DNA from: Terrimonas ferruginea DSM 30193 | Lineage (GTDB): Bacteria; Bacteroidota; Bacteroidia; Chitinophagales; Chitinophagaceae | Length of the DNA: 64,000 bases | Reading direction: 5' to 3' | Assembly: GCF_000425585.1 (NCBI RefSeq) | Contig: NZ_AUDS01000015.1 | Span: forward strand, 62,001 to 126,000 | In this document: positions 16,556-25,990 of the stretch, one piece after another | Position numbering within the stretch: the first letter of the stretch is position 1 | Layout: each line of letters begins with the position of its first letter | Translations under genes and position numbers: made by a program | Notes under the pieces: model-generated | What the model saw: the letters and a program-made list of their open reading frames with translations, nothing else | What the model was told of the DNA's origin: nothing | Database searches by the model: none

Positions 16556-18220
16556 ATGCCAACTACTTCTTTGTCTTCTTCCCGTTATACCGTTTTGTGG
16601 GGATTGCTGGCGGTGGCGTACGTGATCGGTCTCTTTGTGCCGTTGATGGACAGCGATGCGGCGCATCATGCCAATATAGCGCTGCATATGTACCAGCACG
16701 ACAATTTCGTAGACCTGGTAGACAAAGGACGTGATTACCTCGACAAGCCGCATTTACTTTTCTGGTTGTCCGCATTGAGTTATTATGTGTTCGGTGTGAC
16801 CACCGTGGCCTATAAAATTCCTTCATTGCTTTTTTCGCTTGCAGGCATCTGGGCTACTTATCGTCTCGGTACGCGTTTGTACAACCGCGACACCGGCCGG
16901 CTGGCGGCACTGATACTCGGATCGGCACAGGCGTTTATCCTCGCCTGCATGGATGTAAGGATGGACGCTATCCTGACGAGCTGCATGATCCTGGCCGTAT
17001 GGCAATTGTTGGAAACAGTACACAGCCGTAAATGGTATCACCCCGTTCTCGCCGCCTTGTTCATGGCGCTGGGCTTTTCCACCAAAGGACTGGTTGGTAT
17101 CGTAATGCCGGGCGTTGCGATTTTCTTTTACCTGCTCTACCAACGTGCCTTCAGACAAATCTTTCATCCGCGCTGGCTACTCGTGGCACTGATGACCGCG
17201 GTATTCATGCTGCCTGTTGTGTACTGTTACTACCTGCAATTCGACCGCCATCCTGAAAAAGTGATCCGCGGTATGACCAATATCTCCGGTATCAAATTCA
17301 TTCTCTGGGGACAAAACATCGAACGCCTCGATGGGAAAAGCTGGGGTGGGGGCAAACGTGATTATTTCTTTTACCTGCACACCATGCTGTGGGCATTCCT
17401 GCCCTGGTCGATATTGGCGTATTATGCGGCAGGCGCGCGGCTGAAGGAACTGATTCAAACAGGCTTCCGCTATATAAAAGGACAGGAAGGATTAACGACG
17501 GCCACCTGCATCCTCATCTTTATATTGATTTCCCTGTCAAAATTCCAGTTGCCACATTATCTCAATATCCTGTTTCCATTCTTTGCTATTCTCGTGGCGG
17601 CGCGCCTGCTCAATCTGGCGGAACGCAACCGCGATAAAACATTGAAGATATTATGGGGCATACAGGCGGGCATCGCTTTACTACTGGTGGTGCTGCTCGT
17701 GGTGGTAAATGGCTGGTTCTTTCCGCTTCACAACTGGTGGATCGCTTTGCTGGCAGCGGTTGCCTTATTGGCCTGTGTGAGCTTCCTGCGCGGACCTGCG
17801 CTGGTGAAACTAATATCTGTGAGCGTGGGCGTTGCCGCGCTTGTCAATATTTTATTATCGGGGAACTTTTATCCTGCCATCATGAACTACCAGGGCGGTA
17901 CGCAACTGGCCAGAGTAGCGAAAGAACAGCAGATTCCGCTGGACGAACTGCGTTTTTACCAGGCGCATAGTTTCACCTTTGATTTTTATACAAAACATTT
18001 AACCGCCATCGACAGTACATTGCCCGCTTCGGTGGATAAGGAACGTTGGTATTTTACCAGTACACCCGGACTGGAATCGATCCGTGCGTCCGGACTGAAA
18101 GTGGGGGAGGTGATCGAAAGAGATCATTTCCGCGTTACGCGCCTGAGCCTGAAATTCCTGAAGCCGGAAACGAGGCCGCAGACTTTTGAAAAATATTATC
18201 TTGTCAAAATTGAACCCTGA
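16556..18220 (+). CDS. Glycosyltransferase family 39 (ArnT/PMT-type) membrane protein
   Basis: 554 residues, about 11-12 membrane segments. It is the type of enzyme that moves a sugar from a polyprenyl-phosphate carrier to a lipid or protein on the periplasmic face. The start at 16556 removes a 34-codon polar leader so that the protein begins just before TM1. The first periplasmic loop has the catalytic acidic motif (LMDSDAAHHANIALHM) and later DKPHLLFWLSALSY, close to the ArnT DKPP/LxYW pattern. The C-terminal 110 residues are soluble. Fifteen bases later comes the LPG-synthase-type gene, so the two are probably co-transcribed. Confidence 0.85.
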   Translation: MPTTSLSSSRYTVLWGLLAVAYVIGLFVPLMDSDAAHHANIALHMYQHDNFVDLVDKGRDYLDKPHLLFWLSALSYYVFGVTTVAYKIPSLLFSLAGIWATYRLGTRLYNRDTGRLAALILGSAQAFILACMDVRMDAILTSCMILAVWQLLETVHSRKWYHPVLAALFMALGFSTKGLVGIVMPGVAIFFYLLYQRAFRQIFHPRWLLVALMTAVFMLPVVYCYYLQFDRHPEKVIRGMTNISGIKFILWGQNIERLDGKSWGGGKRDYFFYLHTMLWAFLPWSILAYYAAGARLKELIQTGFRYIKGQEGLTTATCILIFILISLSKFQLPHYLNILFPFFAILVAARLLNLAERNRDKTLKILWGIQAGIALLLVVLLVVVNGWFFPLHNWWIALLAAVALLACVSFLRGPALVKLISVSVGVAALVNILLSGNFYPAIMNYQGGTQLARVAKEQQIPLDELRFYQAHSFTFDFYTKHLTAIDSTLPASVDKERWYFTSTPGLESIRASGLKVGEVIERDHFRVTRLSLKFLKPETRPQTFEKYYLVKIEP

Positions 18221-18235
18221 AAGGGTTGATAAAAT

Positions 18236-19126
18236 ATGAACAGCCGCCTGAAATCTTATCTCAAGTTATTCCTCAAGATCGCTTTTACGGTAGCGGCACT
18301 CTGGCTTGTGTATACAAAAGTGGATCTCCAGGCACTGCTGGTTTTCTGGAAGAAAGCCAATGTGTGGTGGCTGGTGGTTGCGTTCCTGGTATTTGTTGTA
18401 TCACAGGTTATTTCTTCTTTCCGGCTGCTTAATTTTTTCAAAAACATCCGGCTCAATCTCACGCTTGGTTACAATGTGCGGCTTTACCTGCTGGGAATGT
18501 TTTACAACTTGTTTCTTCCCGGTGGCATCGGCGGCGACGGTTATAAAATTCTCAAGGTCAAACGTGAACACAATCGTCCTGCGAAAGAAGTGTTCAGCGC
18601 CGTATTTTTCGATCGGTTGGCCGGATTGTGGGCGCTTGGCGGTTTGCTGGTGCTGATGGGGTTGACATTGCCTGTTTTCAGGGAGTATGCTTTGTATGCA
18701 ACCATTGCCTTCTTCGCAGGAACGGCTGCTTACTATTGGGTGTTGCGCCGTTTCTTCCGTGATCACAGCGCGCGTTTCATCCGCACACATTTGCTGGCGC
18801 TGGGTGTGCAGGGCTGCCAATTGGTAGCGGTGATCTTTATACTGCGTGCATTAGGTGTTACCGACGAGTACCTGCCTTATATGTTCAGCTTTCTTGTGTC
18901 GTCGCTGGCTACCCTGTTTCCCTTCAGTGTAGGCGGATTAGGCGCCAGGGAAGTCGCTATTGTCTGGGTAGCCGGTCAACTCGGACTGAACGAAGCTTTA
19001 TGTGTGTCGATCAGTCTTTGCTTCTATTGCCTTTCTGCAATCCTTTCGCTTTCCGCTGCCATATTTTTATTTCAACCCGAAAAGAAAACGGCCGCGACCG
19101 AAACGCCCGTCGTTACTGAACCCTGA
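18236..19126 (+). CDS. Lysylphosphatidylglycerol synthase transmembrane-domain (AglD-type) protein
   Basis: 296 residues with 7-8 membrane segments. It matches the LPG_synthase_TM/UPF0104 family, without the soluble aminoacyl-transfer domain of MprF. The family landmarks are LFLPGGIGGDGYKILK (about 95-112), VFFDRLAGLWAL and the late FPFSVGGLGAREVAIVW. Such stand-alone proteins often sit beside polyprenyl-phosphate glycosyltransferases and are thought to act in lipid flipping or lipid-linked sugar transfer. Its 3' end overlaps the convergent GT39 gene by 14 bases. Confidence 0.85.
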   Translation: MNSRLKSYLKLFLKIAFTVAALWLVYTKVDLQALLVFWKKANVWWLVVAFLVFVVSQVISSFRLLNFFKNIRLNLTLGYNVRLYLLGMFYNLFLPGGIGGDGYKILKVKREHNRPAKEVFSAVFFDRLAGLWALGGLLVLMGLTLPVFREYALYATIAFFAGTAAYYWVLRRFFRDHSARFIRTHLLALGVQGCQLVAVIFILRALGVTDEYLPYMFSFLVSSLATLFPFSVGGLGAREVAIVWVAGQLGLNEALCVSISLCFYCLSAILSLSAAIFLFQPEKKTAATETPVVTEP

Positions 19127-20813
19127 CCGGATAATAAGGGCTGGCGAAATTTCCCTGCAAACTTCCATTGACAACCGACAACAGGAACCGGTGCGTGCCG
19201 GGATCTGAAGGAATCTGCACTTCAATGGTAAATTGTTTGCGATAGCCCGGCGTAATAATGCTATCCGCAATGGTGAAGCTCTGTGGCGAATTTTCAAACT
19301 GATAAGAATAACGCGAGAATGAATAGTCAAACTGTAAATGTTGATCGCGGTTGCTGAATGTCTGCCGGCTTTCGTTTGCCAGCTCTATGGTAACTGAAAT
19401 ACGTGAGCCTGCTTTTGCTTCTTTGGGCAGATTCAGCGGGGTCAACTTCAATGTACTTACGGCTATAAAGCTATCTACTCTTTCAAGCGTACCCGGGCGG
19501 AACGCTGATGCCACGTTAATATTGGCGCTGCTGGTATCACCGTCGCGGTAGATCCAGACTTCTTTGTTGTTCAATTGCTGATCGGCGGCAATCAGGTCGT
19601 AATGTGTTTTGCGGTAACTCTTGGTATTATAACCGATCGTGGTCACATCGGGATGATAAAACCGGTACAGGGAAGGGAAGGCATAACTGTTCGGGAAGAT
19701 CACGGGCGTTGAACCAGCTTTATGATAGATGGTATCTGCCCAGGCTTTTGCCTGGAAGAAAGGTTTATAGTGTTTGATCTTCGCAACCGGTGAACCGGGA
19801 ATAAGAAACAAAATTCTGGCAATAACGATGAGTATAATATTCGCGATAGCCAGGCGTAAAAAGATGCGACGTAATTTGTCGGTACCGCGGTCCAGTATCT
19901 GGAGAAAAAGATAAACGAACGAGACACCGCCAACCAGGGTCCAGTGCGGCTGCACATTATTTTTAAAGGAAGAAAAAAGAAAAAAAGCCAGCGTGCCAAG
20001 GAAAGTAAATTGATGAGCGCGACCGAGCAGGTCTTCTTTTTTCAACCGGAACAACTTGAAGTAAAACAGCAGCGAAATCAATGGTCCCCATATCAGCAAC
20101 TGCCCGGAAATATAAGCCGTGGTGTATTTTATTTTATAAATATGCGTGGCTCTTTCCACCAAATGAAAGCGGACAGTCGGCCAGTCGTGCGAATATTGCC
20201 AGTAAAGATGCGGCAGAAATAAAAGGATCACCAGCAACACGATCATCCAGAATGATCCGCGCGTCAGCAAACGGAGGTTGGACAATAACACGAAGAACAC
20301 CGGCAATATACCGTGATACTTGCTGTAAAACATTCCTGCTATGGCCAGTGCTGTGAGCAGAATCGCCCCGGTGGAAGCCCGCTGCAGGTATTTTCCATAA
20401 GCATAAAAAAAGATGGCTGTAAAGAAAAAAAGCGGAGCATCCGGCGTGGCGATGAAACTATAAACGTTAAAGATGAGCGTTGCTGCAAATAAGGGGAGAT
20501 ACCATTTCACCGACCTCAATCGTTGCGGTAAACCTGCATAAATGATACCGATACTCAATGTTGTCACCAATACCGTTCCCAGCCTCGTGAAGAAAGGGCC
20601 ATGACCAAACGTTTCGCCCATGCGCATCAGCAGCGTCACAAAAGGAGGGTGGTCGAAATAACCAAAGCCGAGGTGCTGAGACAGCATCCAGTAATAGGCT
20701 TCGTCTCCGTCGATGCCGGAGAGTGCAGCCTGCAGACTATTGACCAGGAACCATCCTGCCATGAATAGAAACAGGATACGGTATTCCCGTTTTTGTTGCA
20801 GCGGGTTCGTCAT
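19113..20813 (-). CDS. Glycosyltransferase family 39 with periplasmic beta-domain
   Basis: 566 residues. The N-terminal 400 contain about 11 membrane segments with the PMT_2 signatures DGDEAYYWMLSQ and YFDHPPFVTLLMRM, where the acidic pair is the presumed catalytic site of this inverting polyprenyl-phosphate-sugar transferase. The C-terminal part (about 400-566) is soluble. It includes a beta-rich Ig-like segment (GSRISVTIELANESRQTF through GTHRFLLSVVNG) that would lie in the periplasm. It is the last gene of a minus-strand group with the GT2 gene (19 bases away) and the second GT39 gene. Confidence 0.87.
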   Translation of the reverse strand: MTNPLQQKREYRILFLFMAGWFLVNSLQAALSGIDGDEAYYWMLSQHLGFGYFDHPPFVTLLMRMGETFGHGPFFTRLGTVLVTTLSIGIIYAGLPQRLRSVKWYLPLFAATLIFNVYSFIATPDAPLFFFTAIFFYAYGKYLQRASTGAILLTALAIAGMFYSKYHGILPVFFVLLSNLRLLTRGSFWMIVLLVILLFLPHLYWQYSHDWPTVRFHLVERATHIYKIKYTTAYISGQLLIWGPLISLLFYFKLFRLKKEDLLGRAHQFTFLGTLAFFLFSSFKNNVQPHWTLVGGVSFVYLFLQILDRGTDKLRRIFLRLAIANIILIVIARILFLIPGSPVAKIKHYKPFFQAKAWADTIYHKAGSTPVIFPNSYAFPSLYRFYHPDVTTIGYNTKSYRKTHYDLIAADQQLNNKEVWIYRDGDTSSANINVASAFRPGTLERVDSFIAVSTLKLTPLNLPKEAKAGSRISVTIELANESRQTFSNRDQHLQFDYSFSRYSYQFENSPQSFTIADSIITPGYRKQFTIEVQIPSDPGTHRFLLSVVNGSLQGNFASPYYPVRVQ

Positions 20814-20831
20814 GGAAAATATTTCTGGTTT

Positions 20832-21806
20832 TTACAAAACAGTATCGGCAACCGGTTTCGGGCCGGTCTTTCCCTGTGCGGTATAGAGATGGCGCACAGC
20901 ATAAGTTTTCTTATGCTGCGATTCATAGTAAGTACGCATGCTGATCTCTGCAATCAGCCCGATCGTGATCATCTGAATGCCGCCCAGCAATAAGATCAAC
21001 CCCAGTATGAGCATGGGCTTTCCGCCGATCTCGTGACCCAATATTTTCAGTATGAACAGGTACAGGTTGATCAGAATACCCAATCCGAAGCTGATAAATC
21101 CGATTGTTCCGAAGAGGTGCATCGGCTTTTGCATGTATTTACGGAAGAACACCATCAGCAACAAATCCGACATTACCTTAAAGGTTCTGTTGATGCCGTA
21201 TTTACTTTTTCCAAATTGGCGCGGGTGGTGTTTTACATCAACCTGTGTGATGCGTGCGCCCTGCAGTTTGGCCAATACGGGAATGAAACGGTGCAATTCG
21301 CCATACAAACCGAGTTCCGTGGCTATTTCGCGTTTGAATACTTTCAGTGTGCAACCATAGTCGCGGATGTAAACGCCGGTCATGCGGCGGATCAGCGCGT
21401 TGGCGATGCGGCTGGGAAATTTGCGCAGGATGAAACCGTCCTGCCTGTTTTTGCGGTTGCCGGCCACCACATCCCAATCTTCGCGGATGAGCAGTTCTAG
21501 CATGGGCAGCACATCCGACGGGTCGTTTTGCAGGTCGCCATCGAGCAGGGCTACATATTTGCCCGAGGTATGATCGATACCGGCCATCATGGCGGTGCTT
21601 TGCCCGTAATTTTTGCGAAGCTCTACCAGTAGCACGCGGTCGTCCATGTGTTCGCGGATCTGCGCCACTGTTTTGTCGGTAGAGCCGTCATCGACCAGTA
21701 TTACTTCATAGTCGGCGGTGCCGAGGTCTTCCCTGATCTTCGCTAAAAGCGGGCGGATATTTTCTTCTTCGTTGAAAACGGTAATGACGAGTGATAATTC
21801 GGGCAT
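20832..21806 (-). CDS. Polyprenyl-phosphate glycosyltransferase, GT2 (GtrB/ArnC-type)
   Basis: 324 residues from the ATG at 21806 (MPELSLVITVFNEEENI). The cytosolic GT-A domain has DDGSTDKT (nucleotide-sugar binding), LLDGDLQNDP (DxD) and the RKNRQDGFILRKFPSR loop. Two C-terminal membrane helices (about 232-256 and 264-288) anchor it, as in GtrB and ArnC. It loads a sugar onto undecaprenyl-phosphate, the donor needed by the GT39 enzymes on both sides. The arrangement GT39-GT2-GT39 on one strand supports that link. Confidence 0.9.
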   Translation of the reverse strand: MPELSLVITVFNEEENIRPLLAKIREDLGTADYEVILVDDGSTDKTVAQIREHMDDRVLLVELRKNYGQSTAMMAGIDHTSGKYVALLDGDLQNDPSDVLPMLELLIREDWDVVAGNRKNRQDGFILRKFPSRIANALIRRMTGVYIRDYGCTLKVFKREIATELGLYGELHRFIPVLAKLQGARITQVDVKHHPRQFGKSKYGINRTFKVMSDLLLMVFFRKYMQKPMHLFGTIGFISFGLGILINLYLFILKILGHEIGGKPMLILGLILLLGGIQMITIGLIAEISMRTYYESQHKKTYAVRHLYTAQGKTGPKPVADTVL

Positions 21807-21883
21807 ACAAACAGTTTCAGGCGCTAATGGGGTGATTTGCCTGCCATTGGGCAATGCAGTTGCAAATTTAGGAGGCTGGCGCC

Positions 21884-23527
21884 TTATTTCAACATTTTCC
21901 GGGTTTTAGCGATCGCCACAGGTCCGCAGGAAGCCGGAACCGACGCGTAGCGGGAGGTTTTACCGGGGGCGGGCTCTTCGAAAGGAACCTGTTTCCATCC
22001 GCTCAGGCGGTAAACATAAAAGAGCTGCGCGAGTTGCCCGTTGCGGTATACGGGGATGGTTTCCGCCAGTTCTACCTTATTATAATAATCAGACAACCGG
22101 TGCTCTTTTTCGGCGTATTCGATGGAGGCAACAATGCAGTAGGCTTGCCGGAGATTTGTTTGCCGCAGCCGGGTCGCATTGAGCCAGCTGTACTGATGCA
22201 GGTCTGCGATCCGTCCCAGCCCGATTACCGGGATACCGGCGGGATTACAGAAATAGTATTCAAAATGGGCGCCCCACCAGGAGGAACAGACCACGGGCGT
22301 TCCGGGCGGCATTTTACCCGACCGTTGTTCCGCCAAATAAAAAGCCTCAAAGCGCTGGCCGGCCTCTTCCCAGCCATAACGATCGAGTGATACATCACCT
22401 TTTCCTTGTTGAAACCGTTCCTTGCTGCCGAAGGTGCCGGGATAAAATTCGACGATCAATGGCCAACTGATGGTAAAAAGTACAAAGAGCAGCGTGCCGA
22501 TCCGCAGAGAAGTCGGGAAAGCCTGGCGGCTGCGCGCTGCGAGCCAGATCGCGGTTACAGGTATCAGGGTCGTATAAGCGGGCCCGCTCCAGTGCGGCCA
22601 GATATCCCTGAACACAGAGATAAACAAAAAGACCGCGGCCATGGGCACGCCTATATAGTGGTAGAGCTTGATCACCGGGTGTGTGGCGCCACGTTGCGTC
22701 CACGATGCATACACCGCCATCGTCATCAGTACAAAATTGATGGGATTGTTGAGGAGTATCTGTCCCAGCAGTTCGGTCCAGAATCCATCTTTCTGCTGCA
22801 CGGCGTGCGCAATGTCTACGCGTTCGCTATGAAAACGCCAGGTGATAAAATCATAATGAATATTCCAGAACAGCAACGGACTGGCAATGAGGATAGCCAG
22901 GAGTGCCGCGGCATAGAATTGCGGGAGCCGGAGCCACTTTCTGCCGGAGAAGACGGCAAACATACCAATGCCGGTCCAGATAAAAATACCGTGTACCTTG
23001 CTCATGATGCAAAGCCCGGAACCCAATCCCAATAACAACCAGCTTTTCCAGTCGCGGTCATTGGTCCAGATGCGGGCCAGCATCCACATGGAGAAAGTCC
23101 ACCACAGTAGTTGTGGAGAATCGGGCATTACCAGTACACCGGCAACGAGGCTGGTGTAAAAAGAAATATTGTAAAGGATAACGGCAAACCACCCTGCGCG
23201 CTGGGAGCTGATCTGCGTTACGGCTTTATACACAAACCAGGAAGCAAGCGCACAACTGACGATGCTGCTGAGGCGCACAAATAGTTCCTGTTCCTCCAGC
23301 AAAAGATTAAACGTAAAGATGCGGATACCAATGGCAACGAGCGGGGGGTGATCGAAATAATTCCACTGCAACTGTTTGCTGTACAACCAATAATAGCTTT
23401 CGTCGTTGCCGAGTTCCATCATACTGGCCAATAAAAAACGAAGCAGGGAAAAGCCCAGGATAAGCAACCATACCCTGGACGCGTACGAAAGTGTACGAAT
23501 AGGAACAGCTATATTCATGTTACGCAT
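21884..23527 (-). CDS. Glycosyltransferase family 39 membrane protein
   Basis: 547 residues, about 11-12 membrane segments. PMT_2 signatures NDESYYWLYSKQLQWNY and FDHPPLVAIGIRIF lie in the first periplasmic loop; the Asp-Glu pair is the presumed catalytic site. The soluble tail is shorter (about 110 residues) than in the neighbouring GT39. Start at 23527; a second ATG at 23518 would give a protein three residues shorter. It is probably the first gene of the operon with the GT2 and the GT39 at 19113. Confidence 0.87.
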   Translation of the reverse strand: MRNMNIAVPIRTLSYASRVWLLILGFSLLRFLLASMMELGNDESYYWLYSKQLQWNYFDHPPLVAIGIRIFTFNLLLEEQELFVRLSSIVSCALASWFVYKAVTQISSQRAGWFAVILYNISFYTSLVAGVLVMPDSPQLLWWTFSMWMLARIWTNDRDWKSWLLLGLGSGLCIMSKVHGIFIWTGIGMFAVFSGRKWLRLPQFYAAALLAILIASPLLFWNIHYDFITWRFHSERVDIAHAVQQKDGFWTELLGQILLNNPINFVLMTMAVYASWTQRGATHPVIKLYHYIGVPMAAVFLFISVFRDIWPHWSGPAYTTLIPVTAIWLAARSRQAFPTSLRIGTLLFVLFTISWPLIVEFYPGTFGSKERFQQGKGDVSLDRYGWEEAGQRFEAFYLAEQRSGKMPPGTPVVCSSWWGAHFEYYFCNPAGIPVIGLGRIADLHQYSWLNATRLRQTNLRQAYCIVASIEYAEKEHRLSDYYNKVELAETIPVYRNGQLAQLFYVYRLSGWKQVPFEEPAPGKTSRYASVPASCGPVAIAKTRKMLK

Positions 23528-23745
23528 AAAACTAATACAGCGTTGATAACCGTTGCGGAACTCATCGCAGTGATAATGATTTGTTCATCTGCGGTGTTGA
23601 CCAGATAGCACAAGTAATATGCCTCTTTATTAATCCGGTATCATTCTTGAAAAACAGGTTAAGTTTTGATGAATGATACAAACCGTCGATTAAAAAACAG
23701 AGCTTTGCCGGAGGAAACACGGCAGAAAAAAGAACAATCACTATT

Positions 23746-24522
23746 ATGAACACGTATAGCGTGCTAAACCAGCCTACCACCCGCTTTTCTAATCGTGTAG
23801 AGAACTACGTACGTTATCGTCCCTCTTATCCTTCCGCAGTTGTGGATTTTTTTGAGGAAAAGTTGGGACTTCACAGCGGGCAAACTATTGCCGATATTGG
23901 TTCGGGAACCGGATTATTTGCAGAGCAACTATTAAAAAGAGGTTATAATGTGACCTGTGTGGAGCCGAATGAGGAAATGCGGCAGGCAGGTGTGCGCAAA
24001 CTCGGGCATTACCCCGGTTTTCAGAGTTTGCAGCATGCGGCCGAAGAAACAGGCCTGGAGGATTCATCTGTTGACCTGATTACCGTAGCACAGGCCTTTC
24101 ACTGGATGGATCCGGTGCTGACCAAACAGGAATTTGCGCGTATTCTTCGTCCGGGCGGGCATCGTGTGCTGGCTTGGAATATCCGCATGAACAATTCACC
24201 GTTTTTGCAGGCCTACAACGAGTTGAAAGTAGATTTTGCGATTGAGGGACGGGTGAACAATGAAATGGACAAGGAAATATTGGAAACATTCTTCGAACCG
24301 GAAGAAATGCAATTGCAGACATTTCCGAATGTGCAGTGGCTGGACTTCGACGGACTGAAGGGGCAGCTGTTGTCGTCATCGCAGGCACCGTTGCCGGGTT
24401 ATTCCACTTATGATACGATGATCTCAAGTCTTGTGCAGTTATTTGTGGCGCACAACGAGAATGGCTTTGTGAAAATGGAGTATGAAACGAGATTGTATTG
24501 GGGTGGTCCGGTGAAGGCTTAA
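23746..24522 (+). CDS. Class I SAM-dependent methyltransferase
   Basis: 258 residues, Methyltransf_11 type. Motif I is TIADIGSGTGLFAEQLL (about 47-63), followed by the acidic residue at the end of strand beta2 (VTCVEPNEEM) and the motif IV-like DLITVAQAFHWMDP. Proteins with the QAFHW motif are numerous in bacteria, and many act on small molecules. The substrate is not evident. It is a single gene with its own terminator at 24613, and no metabolic partner is nearby. Confidence 0.85.
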   Translation: MNTYSVLNQPTTRFSNRVENYVRYRPSYPSAVVDFFEEKLGLHSGQTIADIGSGTGLFAEQLLKRGYNVTCVEPNEEMRQAGVRKLGHYPGFQSLQHAAEETGLEDSSVDLITVAQAFHWMDPVLTKQEFARILRPGGHRVLAWNIRMNNSPFLQAYNELKVDFAIEGRVNNEMDKEILETFFEPEEMQLQTFPNVQWLDFDGLKGQLLSSSQAPLPGYSTYDTMISSLVQLFVAHNENGFVKMEYETRLYWGGPVKA

Positions 24523-24612
24523 TAATTTCATCATCTGCATTATTAGCACACATCATTGAAGCCCGCTACTTTTGCGGCAAGTTTTTCTCATTAAGCAGTT
24601 AGTGTATACACG

Positions 24613-24642
24613 GCTTCCTTTCCAGGAGGCTGTTTTTTTTTC
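24613..24642 (+). terminator. Terminator after the methyltransferase gene
   Basis: GCTTCCT-ttcc-AGGAGGC (one G-U) followed by TG and eight T. A heptamer array starts directly after it. Confidence 0.7.
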
Positions 24643-24643
24643 G

Positions 24644-24826
24644 TGAATCGTGAATGGTGAATCGTGAATGGTGAATAGTGAATAGTGAATCGTCAATGGT
24701 GAATAAAACAGCCAGGCTCTTAACTTAAAACTTATTACTTATAACGGCTGTTTTTAACCTTAGGCCGAAGCTTCGGCCCGAAGTGTCGGGCCTTACGCCT
24801 ATAACCTTAGGCCTTATGCCTTAATC
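24644..24826. repeat. Composite heptamer element, copy 2 (inverted relative to copy 1)
   Basis: Nine 7-bp units of TGAATCG type (24644-24706); AAAACAGCC (24705-24713) and its inverse GGCTGTTTT (24746-24754) flanking TAA-containing units; palindrome GGCCGAAGCTTCGGCC (24763-24778) and the GCCCGA-agtg-TCGGGC hairpin; then CCTTANN units (24791-24826) that run into the 3' end of uxuA. About 75 bases of the core are nearly identical, inverted, to 3511-3590. Confidence 0.9.
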
Positions 24827-25979
24827 CTTCATAAATTCCCAACTGCAGTCCTCTCAATTCGGCCAGCCCTCTCATACGACCGATACACGAATAACCCGGA
24901 TTGTTTTGTTTGCCCATATCGTCCAACATCTGATGGCCGTGATCGGGACGGAAGGGAATGATATGCGGAACCTCCTGTTGTATTTTTAAAATCTCTTTAA
25001 TGGTCGCGTACATATCGGTGTCGCCGTCGAGGTGATCGGCTTCGAAGAAATTGCCGGCTTCGTCGCGGCGGGTATTGCGCAGGTGAACGAAATGAATTTT
25101 TTTACCAACGGCTTTTGCCATCTCAGGCAAATTGTTTTTCGGATTAGCGCCAAGCGATCCCGTACAAAAACAAATACCGTTGCTTTCCGATTTTTCCGCA
25201 TTCAATATAAAATCAAGGTCGGATGCCGTACTCACGATGCGCGGCAGTCCAAGAATATCGAATGGAGGATCGTCAGGATGGATCGCCAGACGGATACCTT
25301 CCTCTGCAGCCACCGGAGCTATTTCCTGTAAAAAATATTGCAGGTTGCTCCGCAAAGCAGCATGATCGATTTCATTGTACACGGCGAGTTTCTCCCGCAT
25401 CTGTGCGATCGTTTGCTTTTCTTCACCCGGTATGCCAAACATGATGATGCCTGCGAGCTCGTCAAGTTGGGCCTGGGTGTATGTTTTTATTTTACGTGCC
25501 GCTTCTTCCACAATGGCGTCCGGATAAGCTGCTTCCGCATTCGCGCGTTTGAGCAGGTAAATATCAAATACCGCCAGGTCCGACCAGTTAAAATAAAGTG
25601 CCAGCGATCCGTCGCGCATTTTATAGGCCAGATCGGTACGCGTCCAGTCGTTTACCGGCATGAAGTTGTACGTAAGTACGGGTATGCCAGCCTTGGCGAG
25701 ATTACGGATCGTCTGTTTATATTGATCGATGTACTGCTGGTAGTTGCCCGATCTCGTTTTGATCGATTCGTGAATGGTCACACTTTCTACCACGTCCCAG
25801 CTGAATCCTGCCGCTTCTACCGTTTCTTTTCTTTTGATGATTTCTTCCAGCGGCCATACCTCGCCGTGCGGAATATGATGCAGTGCGGTTACGATACCGG
25901 CCGCACCGGTCTGCATTATTTGCGGAAGCGTTACAGGATCGGAGGGGCCGAACCAGCGCCAGGTTTCTTTTAATAACAT
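24807..25979 (-). CDS. uxuA: Mannonate dehydratase, copy 1
   Basis: 390 residues, normal length. It dehydrates D-mannonate to 2-keto-3-deoxygluconate in hexuronate breakdown. The start [60 protein letters not shown] and the metal ligand stretches FCTGSLGANPKN and [12 protein letters not shown] are all characteristic of UxuA. It is the last gene of a minus-strand group GH13-SDR-uxuA, 11 bases after the SDR. A second copy is at 43232. The final six residues (GLRHKA) and stop codon are encoded by NNTAAGG-type repeat units shared with the adjacent intergenic element. Confidence 0.95.
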   Translation of the reverse strand: MLLKETWRWFGPSDPVTLPQIMQTGAAGIVTALHHIPHGEVWPLEEIIKRKETVEAAGFSWDVVESVTIHESIKTRSGNYQQYIDQYKQTIRNLAKAGIPVLTYNFMPVNDWTRTDLAYKMRDGSLALYFNWSDLAVFDIYLLKRANAEAAYPDAIVEEAARKIKTYTQAQLDELAGIIMFGIPGEEKQTIAQMREKLAVYNEIDHAALRSNLQYFLQEIAPVAAEEGIRLAIHPDDPPFDILGLPRIVSTASDLDFILNAEKSESNGICFCTGSLGANPKNNLPEMAKAVGKKIHFVHLRNTRRDEAGNFFEADHLDGDTDMYATIKEILKIQQEVPHIIPFRPDHGHQMLDDMGKQNNPGYSCIGRMRGLAELRGLQLGIYEGLRHKA

Positions 25980-25990
25980 CGGGGAAAAGT

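Noticed and set aside
24569-24642. TACTTTTG box followed 40 bases later by a terminator, as a tiny transcript
   Set aside because: No -33 element and the terminator is better explained as that of the methyltransferase gene.
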